Below, piece by piece: positions 19,089-28,200 of a stretch of 64,000 bases of DNA. The notes below the pieces were generated by a model. It was not told the DNA's origin, made no database searches, and worked only from the letters and a program-made list of their open reading frames with translations. The stretch is from BPGX01 sp035405785 (GTDB lineage: Bacteria > Bacteroidota > Bacteroidia > B-17B0 > Aurantibacillaceae): assembly GCA_035405785.1 (NCBI GenBank), contig DAONJS010000009.1:1-64000 (forward strand), in the 5' to 3' direction. Made by a program: the position numbers and the translations under genes. How positions within the stretch are numbered: the stretch's first letter is position 1; the number at the start of each line of letters is the position of its first letter.

Positions 19089-20518
19089 TAAAAATCACAA
19101 TTTTTTGGAGTGCGTGGGAATGGAATTACATCTCTGATATTACTCATACCAGTGCAGAATTGTACTAATCTTTCAAAACCAAGACCAAATCCTGAATGTG
19201 GCACAGTGCCAAATCTACGAGTATCTAAATACCAATACATTTCTTCGGTAGAGATATTAAGTTCTTTCATTCTTTGAAAGAGTTTGTCGTGCCTTTCTTC
19301 TCTTTGAGAACCGCCGATAATTTCGCCAATTCCGGGGAATAAAATATCCATTGCTCTTACTGTTTTTTCATCATCATTTTGTCGCATATAAAATGCTTTG
19401 ATTTCTTTTGGATAATCAGTAAGAATTACGGGTTTATTAAATTCTTTTTCAACTAAATATCTTTCGTGTTCAGTTTGTAGGTCTATTCCCCATTTTACAG
19501 GAAACTGAAATTTTTTCTTTTTATTGTAAGAGGAGTTTTCTAAAATGGAGATGGCTTGAGTGTAAGTAAGTCGTTCAAATGGTTCTTTTAAGCAGAAGTT
19601 TAATTTTTCAATGAGCGGCATTGAGCTTCTTTCATTTTGAGGTTTTTGTTTCTCTTCGTCTAATTGTCTTTGTTGTAAAAATTCTAATTCATTTGGGTAA
19701 TTTTGAAGTGTGTATTGAATAAGGTATTTGAGCATTTCTTCGGCTAAATCCATATTATCATTAAGGTCGTAAAAAGCCATTTCAGGTTCAATCATCCAGA
19801 ATTCTGCAAGATGGCGAGGAGTATTAGAATTTTCAGCACGAAAAGTTGGACCAAAAGTATATACTTCTGAAAAACTCATTGCCGCAAGTTCTGCTTCTAA
19901 TTGTCCAGATACAGTAAGGTTTGCGGGTTTTCCAAAGAAATCTTCTGAAAAATCTACATTGCCATCAGGTGTTTTAGGAACATTATCAAGAGGTAAAGTT
20001 GTTACCTGAAACATTTCTCCTGCACCTTCTGCATCAGAAGCAGTAATGATAGGTGAATGAATATATAAAAAACCTTTGTTTTGAAAAAACTGATGAATAG
20101 CAAAAGCAAGTCCATTGCGTATACGAAAAACTGATTGAAAAGTAGTAGTACGCATTCTTAAGTGTGCAATTTCTCTTAAAAACTCAAGTGAATGTTTTTT
20201 GGGTTGTAATGGATATTCTTCGGGATTACAAAAGCCAAGGATTTCTAATGTATCAGCAATAATTTCAACAGATTGACCTTTACCTTGTGAAGGCACTAAT
20301 TTTCCAATAACTTTAATAGATGTACCAGTATGAATTTCTTTTAGAATTTCTTCAGGAAATTTATTGAAATCTACTACAATTTGAAGATTTTGAATAGTAG
20401 ATCCATCATTGAGAGCAATAAATTGATTGTTTCTAAAAGTTCTTACCCAGCCCATTACCAGTAATGTTTGTTGCTCGGGCTTCATTGAAAGAATGGTGCT
20501 TATTTTTGTTCTTTTCAT
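19088..20518 (-). CDS. asnS: Asparaginyl-tRNA synthetase
   Basis: AsnRS charges tRNA-Asn. The N-terminal OB-fold (about residues 15-115, VMGWVRTFRNNQFIALNDG) precedes the class II catalytic core with motif 2 (TFGPTFRAENSNTPRHLAEFWMIEPE, given here in part) and motif 3 GFGLGFERLVQFCTGM near the C-terminus, which ends FPRTPKNCDF, characteristic of AsnRS rather than AspRS. The length of 476 residues is normal. It is coupled downstream to lptE by a TAATG overlap. It lies 74 nt after lgt on the same strand, and no consensus promoter was seen in that gap. Confidence 0.96.
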   Translation of the reverse strand: MKRTKISTILSMKPEQQTLLVMGWVRTFRNNQFIALNDGSTIQNLQIVVDFNKFPEEILKEIHTGTSIKVIGKLVPSQGKGQSVEIIADTLEILGFCNPEEYPLQPKKHSLEFLREIAHLRMRTTTFQSVFRIRNGLAFAIHQFFQNKGFLYIHSPIITASDAEGAGEMFQVTTLPLDNVPKTPDGNVDFSEDFFGKPANLTVSGQLEAELAAMSFSEVYTFGPTFRAENSNTPRHLAEFWMIEPEMAFYDLNDNMDLAEEMLKYLIQYTLQNYPNELEFLQQRQLDEEKQKPQNERSSMPLIEKLNFCLKEPFERLTYTQAISILENSSYNKKKKFQFPVKWGIDLQTEHERYLVEKEFNKPVILTDYPKEIKAFYMRQNDDEKTVRAMDILFPGIGEIIGGSQREERHDKLFQRMKELNISTEEMYWYLDTRRFGTVPHSGFGLGFERLVQFCTGMSNIRDVIPFPRTPKNCDF

Positions 20519-20592
20519 TTATTTAGTTAGTTTTGATTAAGTGTTATTTGATAAATGTCTCAGAATTTATTTAATTTCATTTTCTAATATGT

Positions 20593-21411
20593 TCATTTAC
20601 TAATTCTTCTTTCTGTTTTAAATTGTGTTTTATTTTTGCTTTTTAATATAAAATAGATTCCCACAATAATAAATGGAATGCTTAATATCTGTCCCATATT
20701 TAGAGGAAGTTGGTTTTCAAATGATTCTTGATTTTCTTTCAAAAATTCTATAAAAAAGCGAAAGGTAAAAAGCAAAACACAAAATAATCCAAACATAAAA
20801 CCTTGTGCAAATTCATTTCTTTTATTTTTCCATAAATAAACAAATAGTACAAATAATATTGCTACATAGATGGCTTCGTAAAGTTGTGAAGGATGACGAG
20901 GGATATTATCTACAGAAGCAAAAATAAATCCAAATGGTAGAGTAGTGGGCTTGCCAATAATTTCGGAGTTCATAAGATTTCCAATGCGAATAAGCATACC
21001 TGCTAATGGCACAACAATGACAATTCTATCTAAAAGCCACAATAAATTTTCTTTTGTTTTTTTGACATAAAGCCAGATGGAAAAAATAATTCCAATAGCA
21101 CCTCCATGACTTGCCAATCCACCTTCGTAAATTTTTAAAATATCAATAGGATGAGTAAAATAATATTCTGCATCATAAAATAAACAATGTCCAAGTCGGG
21201 CACCAATAATTGTTCCAAGCATTACATATAAAGTAAGGCGGTCAAGGTCTTCTAATTTTCTTCCTTCTACTGTGTATATTTTACTTAAAATGTAATGAGA
21301 TAAAATAAAAGACAAAGCCCACATTAGCCCATACCATCTTACAGGCCAATCAATGATGGGAATAGTAAAAATTTCAGGAGAAGGATTCCAGTAAATATAT
21401 AATTGAAACAT
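20593..21411 (-). CDS. lgt: Prolipoprotein diacylglyceryl transferase
   Basis: Lgt transfers diacylglycerol from phosphatidylglycerol to the lipobox cysteine of prolipoproteins at the inner membrane. Several transmembrane helices are visible, together with the conserved WPVRWYGLMWA, the GGLASHGGAIG segment and the Lgt signature MLIRIGNLMNSEIIGKPT. The length of 272 residues is normal. The start is 4 nt downstream of a lipoprotein gene that is itself an Lgt substrate, so the two are very likely one transcript. Confidence 0.96.
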   Translation of the reverse strand: MFQLYIYWNPSPEIFTIPIIDWPVRWYGLMWALSFILSHYILSKIYTVEGRKLEDLDRLTLYVMLGTIIGARLGHCLFYDAEYYFTHPIDILKIYEGGLASHGGAIGIIFSIWLYVKKTKENLLWLLDRIVIVVPLAGMLIRIGNLMNSEIIGKPTTLPFGFIFASVDNIPRHPSQLYEAIYVAILFVLFVYLWKNKRNEFAQGFMFGLFCVLLFTFRFFIEFLKENQESFENQLPLNMGQILSIPFIIVGIYFILKSKNKTQFKTERRISK

Positions 21412-21415
21412 TGAA

Positions 21416-22024
21416 TTACTTTAAGTTGATTATATCTAAAACAACAAGGAGAGCGAAAATACATTCTAGATATAAAAATATGTGCAAAATTAAAGTTATC
21501 CAAAAATTGTTAGTAATATTTTTACCATCGTGAAGATAAACAGCAATTAAACATAAAAAAGGAATCAATGATAATATAACCCAAACAATTCTATCATTAT
21601 CAGATGGTTTAAAAGAATTTTTGTGAGCATTATTATTAATGATGTTTTTTAATTGAGAGATATTTTTAGTTGAAGTAAAATGATTTGGTGCAGAGGATTT
21701 TACATTGATTTTTTGGGGTGAAGTTGATTTTTTTGATGAAGTATTTAATGCAGTTATTGATGAGTTGTTTTGAATGGAAGTAGCAGGTTTAATATCTGAG
21801 TTTGAATATGAAGAATTTGAAGTAAATGCTACAGATGATGGCGATATATTAGAATTATTTTGATGAAGTGATTTGGAATGGTTTAATTCATTTTTTTGAA
21901 CTAATTCAGGTGAAGATGTTTTTTCAATGAAAAATCCTTTTGTGTATTTTCTTTTCAGGAATGATTGAGTGGAACAGGATGTAAGCATTGCAATTGATGA
22001 GGCGATTAAAATAATTTTTTTCAT
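21416..22024 (-). CDS. Lipoprotein with C-terminal YqaE/Pmp3-like double membrane segment
   Basis: The signal peptide ends in lipobox LTSC with Cys17. Next comes a Bacteroidota-type RKYTKGFFIEK stretch, then a Ser/Asn/Lys-rich linker (about 35-140). Two helices close the protein (about 145-165 and 174-198, pattern VYLHDGKNITNNFWITL), as in the small YqaE/Pmp3 stress membrane proteins. A protein that is both lipidated and twice membrane-spanning is unusual, but lipoprotein-YqaE forms are known in this phylum as far as I recall. Its function is unknown. A near-consensus TAAATTCG box lies at 22041-22048 (reverse strand). lgt follows after 4 nt. Confidence 0.7.
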   Translation of the reverse strand: MKKIILIASSIAMLTSCSTQSFLKRKYTKGFFIEKTSSPELVQKNELNHSKSLHQNNSNISPSSVAFTSNSSYSNSDIKPATSIQNNSSITALNTSSKKSTSPQKINVKSSAPNHFTSTKNISQLKNIINNNAHKNSFKPSDNDRIVWVILSLIPFLCLIAVYLHDGKNITNNFWITLILHIFLYLECIFALLVVLDIINLK

Positions 22025-22061
22025 AGTTTTAATTTTGGTGCGAATTTACACATTTTATTAT

Positions 22062-22105
22062 TTAAAGTTTTGAGTTTTTAGTTTGGGGCGTATCGCCATA
22101 CGCCC
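22062..22105. repeat. GTTTTGAGTTTTTAG module and GGGCGTAT hairpin
   Basis: The module GTTTTGAGTTTTTAG is followed directly by a hairpin at 22086-22105: stem GGGCGTAT, loop CGCC, stem ATACGCCC. The module recurs at 50973-51024 and 58514-58545, and inverted at 41418 and 61226. Confidence 0.75.
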
Positions 22106-22166
22106 TTACATTTTATAGAGTATTGAATATAGAGCATTTTTTGTGTTTATTATTTTTCACTCTTCA

Positions 22167-22218
22167 AAACGATATAAATGTCGTTTCTATTTACTTTTCA
22201 CTTTTCACTTTTCACTCT
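22167..22218 (-). repeat. Inverted copy of the AAACGAC palindrome plus GTGAAAAGT modules
   Basis: Positions 22167-22200 are the reverse complement of 3045-3078 with two mismatches. The GTGAAAAGT unit is then repeated up to the stop codon of the ThiE-like gene, whose TGA (22221-22219) and last Glu codon fit the module sequence. Confidence 0.8.
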
Positions 22219-22830
22219 TCACTCATTCAAAGCTTCTCTTAACTCTAAAAAGTTTTTAACTGGATCAGGACTATTCCAAATGTAAGAATACAAGCAAATT
22301 CCATAAAAATTAAATTGTTTTGCCTTTAATGCGGTTGTGATATTGATTCCACCACGAACAACGAATTTTTTATTTGTTTTATGTAATTCATTTATTCTAA
22401 TAGGATGATAACCTGTATTGAAATCATTTGTAATTCTATTAAATACACTTCTTAATAAATAATAATCAAAATGATATTTTTCCTGATTAAAAGCATCCGA
22501 TAAACGATGATACGAACGAGTATGAATTAATTTTTTTCTGAATAATTTTTCTTTTTGGAATAAACACCAGTTTTTAAATGTTCTGTTTAAATGATGTTTA
22601 GTAAAATGAATACCTTTCATTGAAAATTTGAATGCTAAAATATGATGAGAATGAATGATGATTTTGTTATGAAAATTTTCTGGTATAGATGAAATGTATT
22701 CTTTCATTCTGCGAGTGCTCATTTCTGGTTTATTGAGATGTAGTGTTGATAAGCCATTTTCAAATAATTGAATGATGATGTCTATTTCTTTTTCTTTGTT
22801 TGAATGTGGAGTAATAAGCATTATTTCCAT
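22219..22830 (-). CDS. Thiamine phosphate synthase/TenI-like protein
   Basis: This is a TIM-barrel protein of the ThiE/TenI superfamily. ThiE joins HMP-PP and thiazole phosphate, while TenI-like members do other thiazole chemistry. It shows LFENGLSTLHLNKPEMS near the N-terminus, HSHH at the middle strand, and VRGGINITTALKAKQFNFYGICLYSYIW at the phosphate end (quoted in part). The substrate loops are poorly conserved, so thiamine synthesis itself is uncertain. I chose the start at 22830 (MEIMLITPH) because it aligns with the family N-terminus; an ATG at 22821 overlaps the upstream stop as TAATG and is an alternative. It is the last gene of the tsaD cluster. Confidence 0.7.
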   Translation of the reverse strand: MEIMLITPHSNKEKEIDIIIQLFENGLSTLHLNKPEMSTRRMKEYISSIPENFHNKIIIHSHHILAFKFSMKGIHFTKHHLNRTFKNWCLFQKEKLFRKKLIHTRSYHRLSDAFNQEKYHFDYYLLRSVFNRITNDFNTGYHPIRINELHKTNKKFVVRGGINITTALKAKQFNFYGICLYSYIWNSPDPVKNFLELREALNE

Positions 22831-23549
22831 TGAAAATGATTTTGAATTTCGCTCAAAAATAAAGGATTTTTTTCTAATGTATTTCCAATTACCAGACAAT
22901 CAACTGGTGTAGTAATGTATTGCTGAATGTGTTTTATGGAATTTATTCCACCACCTACTATAAGTGGTAATGATAATTTTGATTTAATGTATTTAATTAT
23001 TTCAGGTTTAATAGTTTTTTTGGCTCCACTGCCTGCTTCTAAATATATGGCTTGCATTCCAAGCATTGCAGATGCTAAACAATGATTGTATATTATATTT
23101 TTATTTTGTGATAATGGAATAGTATGAGTCACTTTTGATGTAGTGGATTCAAAATTTCCATCAATAAGTAAATATGCTGTAGGTAAAAATGGGAGTTTAT
23201 ATTTTTGAATAACCGGAGCGGCCTTTACTTGTTTTTCTATTAAATAATCTGGGTTTCTGCCTGAAACAAGTGAAAGTAATAAAATACCATCTGCAAGTGG
23301 GCTAATCTGATTTTCATCACCGGGAAAAATAATAACAGGTTTTTTGGATAATTTTTTAATCTTTGAAATTGTTTTATGAACGCTTGAATTTTTTTGTAAT
23401 ACGCTACCACCTACTAAAAAAAAATCTATAAATGTTTGATTAGATAATGTAATAACTTTTTCATTGAACTTATCAGGGTCAATAAGCACTGCAAATTTTG
23501 GACGATTATTTTTTCTTATTAAAAGTTTTTTAATTTTTTTGCTGAACAT
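22821..23549 (-). CDS. Geranylgeranylglyceryl phosphate synthase family protein (PcrB-like)
   Basis: These TIM-barrel prenyltransferases join a polyprenyl diphosphate to glycerol-1-phosphate, giving an ether-linked lipid. Bacteroidota members are known to accept geranylgeranyl diphosphate. The sequence shows KFAVLIDPDKF at about residues 18-28, DFFLVGGSVL, IFPGDENQIS, AIYLEAGSGA and LPLIVGGGINS near the phosphate site, 242 residues in all. The start overlaps the PPTase 3' end by 20 nt. The window holds no glycerol-1-phosphate dehydrogenase, so the source of that substrate is not visible here. Confidence 0.9.
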   Translation of the reverse strand: MFSKKIKKLLIRKNNRPKFAVLIDPDKFNEKVITLSNQTFIDFFLVGGSVLQKNSSVHKTISKIKKLSKKPVIIFPGDENQISPLADGILLLSLVSGRNPDYLIEKQVKAAPVIQKYKLPFLPTAYLLIDGNFESTTSKVTHTIPLSQNKNIIYNHCLASAMLGMQAIYLEAGSGAKKTIKPEIIKYIKSKLSLPLIVGGGINSIKHIQQYITTPVDCLVIGNTLEKNPLFLSEIQNHFQWK

Positions 23550-24111
23550 AGGTGATAGTCAAATTTTTCTTTAAGAAAAGAGATTGAGAATATAGAGTAT
23601 ATTCTTCATGTAAATTGGAATTTTTTATTTGAGCATAAATGTAAGGCAAATTAATTTGAGATATTTGTATATCTTTAGGTGTTATATTTGTAGTGCCGTG
23701 AATTTTGTAAATGGATTCTTTTGCTGTCCATAACAAACACAGAGTTTTTAAGTTATTATTGGCTAATTCAATTTCATTCTCATTTAAAAATTTTTTTTGA
23801 ACTTTAATTAAAGCCAATCTTTCTGTTTCAATATCAATGCCAGCATAAGGTTCTTTGTGTAATTGAATGGCTAATAAATTCAGTGTGTGTGAAATGGATA
23901 TACTTTTGTAAATTTTATTGATAAGAATAGGTTTGTTGTTAACATTAAAATTTAATTCGGTAAAAGGGTCATTAGTGAGTTGTTGAATAAAGTTTAAAAT
24001 AAATTTTCTATTCAGCATTGATTTATCTTTGTTAGATAAGTGTTCAGGATGGTTAGTTTGCCACAAACTCACATAATACTTTTCTGATATGCTTACAAAA
24101 AATTGTTGCAT
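23530..24111 (-). CDS. 4'-phosphopantetheinyl transferase (Sfp/AcpT-like)
   Basis: This enzyme converts apo- to holo-carrier proteins by transferring phosphopantetheine from CoA to a serine. The magnesium-binding GIDIE motif (D93, E95) and the WTAKESIYK motif (W128-K136, with E132) are intact, and ISISH at 71-75 matches the upstream conserved segment. The length of 193 residues is at the short end of the family. It is coupled to the GGGP synthase by a 20-nt overlap and lies 2 nt after tsaD. The likely target is the fatty-acid acyl carrier protein, by inference. Confidence 0.87.
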   Translation of the reverse strand: MQQFFVSISEKYYVSLWQTNHPEHLSNKDKSMLNRKFILNFIQQLTNDPFTELNFNVNNKPILINKIYKSISISHTLNLLAIQLHKEPYAGIDIETERLALIKVQKKFLNENEIELANNNLKTLCLLWTAKESIYKIHGTTNITPKDIQISQINLPYIYAQIKNSNLHEEYTLYSQSLFLKKNLTITYVQQKN

Positions 24112-24113
24112 AT

Positions 24114-25139
24114 TTAGTTGTTATTAAATCCTTCCCATCTTGTAATTGGCATAATGTCTAATTCTGAAAATTGTTTTTGCAAGTATTTGAAATATCCTGC
24201 TATACCTATCATTGCAGCATTATCTGTGCAGTATTTTAATGGTAGTGTGAAAATTTCAACATTTTTTTCTTTAGATAATTTTTGAAGTTCAGAACGGAGT
24301 TTTGAATTAGCAGAAACACCACCTGCAATGGCAATTTTACGAATATTTGTTTTATCAATGGCTTCATTTAGTCCATCTATCAACATTTCTACAATTGTAG
24401 ATTGATATGAAGCACATAAATTATTTAAGTTTTCTTTAATAAAGTTTGGATTTAATTTTGTTTCATTTTGAATAAGATATAACAATGATGTTTTTATGCC
24501 GCTAAAACTAAAATGAAGTGCTTTAACTTTCGCTTTTGGAAAAGCAAATGCTTTATCATTTCCTTTTTGTGAGAGATTATCAATAATCGGTCCGCCCGGA
24601 AATCCTAATCCAAGAATTTTTGCACCTTTATCTAATGCTTCACCAGCAGCGTCATCAAGAGTTTCGCCTAATAATTCATATTCAAAATAATCTTTCACAG
24701 CTAGAATTTGAGTATGCCCACCACTTACAATTAAACCTAAAAATGGAAATTGTAATGTTTGATGATGAACATCTTTGATAAAATGAGCAAGCAAATGGGC
24801 TTGAATATGATTGACTTCAATAAGAGGAATAGAAAGAGCAAGTGAAAGAGATTTTGCAGCGGATAATCCAACCAACAAACTTCCTATTAAACCCGGACCA
24901 CGAGTAACAGCAATGGCGTTGAGTTGATTTAATTTTACATTGGCTTGATTCAATGCTGTGTCAATGGCAGGAATGATATTTTTCAAATGGTCGCGGCTTG
25001 CTAATTCAGGGACAACACCGCCATATTGTTCATGAATACTTTGATTGCAAACTATATTACTTAATACTTCATTATTGTGTAAAACTGCAACTGATGTGTC
25101 ATCACAACTGCTTTCTATGGCTAATAAATAAACAGACAT
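24114..25139 (-). CDS. tsaD: tRNA N6-threonylcarbamoyladenosine transferase TsaD
   Basis: TsaD transfers the threonylcarbamoyl group onto A37 of ANN-decoding tRNAs with TsaB and TsaE. ASKHA-fold hallmarks are present: IESSCDDTSVAVL at the N-terminus, the metal-binding HIQAHLLAHF, LIVSGGHTQIL, GEALDKGAKILGLGFPGGP and a C-terminal CTDNAAMIG segment. The length of 341 residues is normal. It is the first gene of a tightly packed leftward cluster (PPTase, GGGP synthase, ThiE-like) and is divergent from tamB across a gap of about 60 nt. Confidence 0.97.
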   Translation of the reverse strand: MSVYLLAIESSCDDTSVAVLHNNEVLSNIVCNQSIHEQYGGVVPELASRDHLKNIIPAIDTALNQANVKLNQLNAIAVTRGPGLIGSLLVGLSAAKSLSLALSIPLIEVNHIQAHLLAHFIKDVHHQTLQFPFLGLIVSGGHTQILAVKDYFEYELLGETLDDAAGEALDKGAKILGLGFPGGPIIDNLSQKGNDKAFAFPKAKVKALHFSFSGIKTSLLYLIQNETKLNPNFIKENLNNLCASYQSTIVEMLIDGLNEAIDKTNIRKIAIAGGVSANSKLRSELQKLSKEKNVEIFTLPLKYCTDNAAMIGIAGYFKYLQKQFSELDIMPITRWEGFNNN

Positions 25140-25158
25140 ATTAAAATAATCTAAAATT

Positions 25159-25190
25159 TTGATAGTAATAAAGTGTTTTCCTTATTTTTA
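25159..25190 (+). promoter_or_regulatory. Candidate tamB promoter (TTG-N21-TATTTTTA)
   Basis: TTG at 25159-25161 and TATTTTTA at 25183-25190, one mismatch from TAnnTTTG. The upstream in-frame ATG at 25173 lies between the two boxes, which supports using the ATG at 25203 for tamB. Confidence 0.4.
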
Positions 25191-25202
25191 GCACTCAATA
25201 AT

Positions 25203-28200
25203 ATGCAAAATAAAGAGAAAAATAAAATTTCAGTTTTTGTTTTATCAATCTTGTATTGGTTGAGGGTGAAAATTTTTTCATTAGTTTTTTTAAGAAAATT
25301 ATTGTCTGTATTTTTTTCCTTAATCCTATTTGTTTTTTTGATTGTGTTATTGTTAATGTATTCATCAACTTTTCAGACCATTGTTGCAAAGTATGCTGCA
25401 CAATATCTCTCAAAAGAAACAGGATTAGAGTGTTCAATCAATTCAGTATCAATTGATATTTTTCATAATGTGCATTTGAATGATTTAATTATTAAAGACC
25501 ATAAGAAAGATACAATGGTATATTTGAAAGATGTGAATGTAGATATTCAATATAGTTCCTTATTTCATAATAAATTGATAATTGGAAAAATTAAATTAGA
25601 AAATCCTGATATCAGAATTGTAAGGCACAAAGGAGATAAGGATTTTAATTATGAAAAATTATTGGATTATTTTTCTTCTAAAGATACCACAACTTCAAAA
25701 GATACTACAAAGTTTGATTTTAAAATAAAAGAAATTGAACTAAAAAATGCCTCAATAAATTATAAAGATGAAAAATATAATACCAAAGTTTCTGAACAAA
25801 TGAATTTTGATAATATCAAATTTACTAAAACTAATTTACTTGTAGATAAAATACAATTAAAACAAGATACGGTTTATTTTAGAATAAAAGATTTTTCTTC
25901 AAAAGAACAGTGTGGATTGGTTGTAAAGAAATTACAAACTAATGTTAGATTAACAGAGAAAGCAATGTTTTTTAAAGATTTAAGTTTTCAAACGACAAAT
26001 AGTGTTATTAAAGGAAAGATTTTATTTGAATATAATTCCTTTGATGATTTTACATCTGATTTTGAGAAAAATACAAGTATATCAGCAGAGTTTATATATC
26101 CTACAAAAATTCATTTTAAAGATTTATATCATTTTGCAAAAGAATTAAAAGGATGGGATAATTATGTTGAAATTGTTGGAAAAGCAGAAGGTAAAATTGG
26201 TGATTTGAAAATTACAAATGCGAATATAAACTACGCAGGTACTATTATTAATGGAGATATTTCAATGAAAGGGTTACCAGATATAGATAAAACTTTTTTT
26301 GACATTCGTGCTAATTCAATGATTACATCTGCTGATGCTATTCAAAAAATACCTTTGTATCCATTTGATAAAAATGAATTTATTCAATTACCAAAACAAT
26401 TTAAAAATGCAGGAATATCAAATTTCAAGGGCGATATAAAAGGATATTATCATAAATTTAAAGTTTCAGGTTTATTAATTACAGAAATTGGAGATATTAA
26501 ATTAAACACCATTTTATCAATAGATAGTATAAGCAACGATTTGAATTATAGCGGAAATTTTACTTTTAATCAGTTTCATTTTGGAAAGTTTTTTAAAAAT
26601 GCAATGCTTGGTAAATTGACAGCAGACATTTTATTAAATGGAGAAGGTACTATTTTCAAAACAATGAAAACAACAGTGCAAGGAAACATTAAGCAATTTG
26701 AATTTAATCATTATTCATATAAAAATTTATTGGTTGATATTAATTTAGATAAAAGGTTGTTAGTTGGTGATTTTGCTCTATCAGATGAAAATGCCCAATT
26801 AATGTTTAGTGGACAAATTAATTTTGACAATAAAATACCTGATATGAATTTTATTACTTCCATTGATAAATTAAATTTAAATCAATTACATTTTGTAAAT
26901 GATAGCAGAAATGGAACATTATCAGGCACTGCTGTAATAAAACTTTCAGGTGAAACCATTGATGATATTTCAGGAGAAATTCAATTAAGTAAAATTCAAT
27001 ATTCTACACCAGAAAAGATTTATTATTTTAAAAATCCTGTGATAAAACTCAAACAAGATAATAATTTTCACAAAACATTTTATGTCCATTCAGATTTTAT
27101 TGATTTAGACATAGAAGGTAAATTCAAATTAAGTGAAGCAAATAATTATATTTTACATTTTATGAATACTTTTTATCCGTCTTTTGTAAAAGAGAAATAT
27201 AATTACAAAGAAATAAGTAAAGATACATTTCAACTTTCTTTGAAAATTGAAAACTTTGAACCAATTAGCGATTTATTAACTGACAATAAATTATTTATTC
27301 AACCAAATACTGAACTAAAAGCAATGTATCATCCAAGAGATTTAGAATTAGTTCTACAATTTAATTCTGAAAAAATAACTTACAACAATATTCAATTCTT
27401 AAATAATCAACTCACCATAAATTCTGAAAACAAACAATTAGTATCAACTTTGAAAATTGATAAAATAATTTTATCAGATAGTTTGTATTTAAATAAAGTA
27501 ACTGCTTGTTCTAATTCCAGAGATAATTCTGCAAGAACAAATATAGAATGGCAAACATTCAGAGATAACATCAAATATACCTATAATGGTCAAATTGGAT
27601 TCAGTGCTGTATTTTATCCACATGCTATTTACATTATTCCTGATGCATTTGAAATTCCTGTTGGAAATGATAAATGGATGGCTGATAAATTAAATCCAAT
27701 TATAATAGACACTGCATACAACATTGATTTTTATCCATTAGAATTAGTAAGACAACAACAATCTATTAGTATTTCAGGTTCATTACACAACAATGAAAAA
27801 GATGAATTATCAATACTCTTCAAAAATTTTGAATTACATCAATTAAACCCTTTGATTGCAAATAGTAATATCCAAATTAAAGGAACATTAGATGGTAAAT
27901 TGATATGGCATCAAACTTTGAAAAAATCACTATTATCATCAGATATTCAGGTAAAAAATTTTTATTTAGATAAATATTTTATTGGTGATATTAAAACTTA
28001 TACAGCATATCAACCGCTTAATAAATCTTTATTTTTGAGAGGAAATTTATCTTATGATTATTCTCAAATTACAGGTATTGAGAATGGTTCAAAATTAAAA
28101 TACTTAACCTTTGAAGGTATTTACTATACAGATAAAAAAGATAGTTCTTTAGATATTGAAATTGAAGCCAATCCGTTTAACTTATCATTACTTAATCCAA

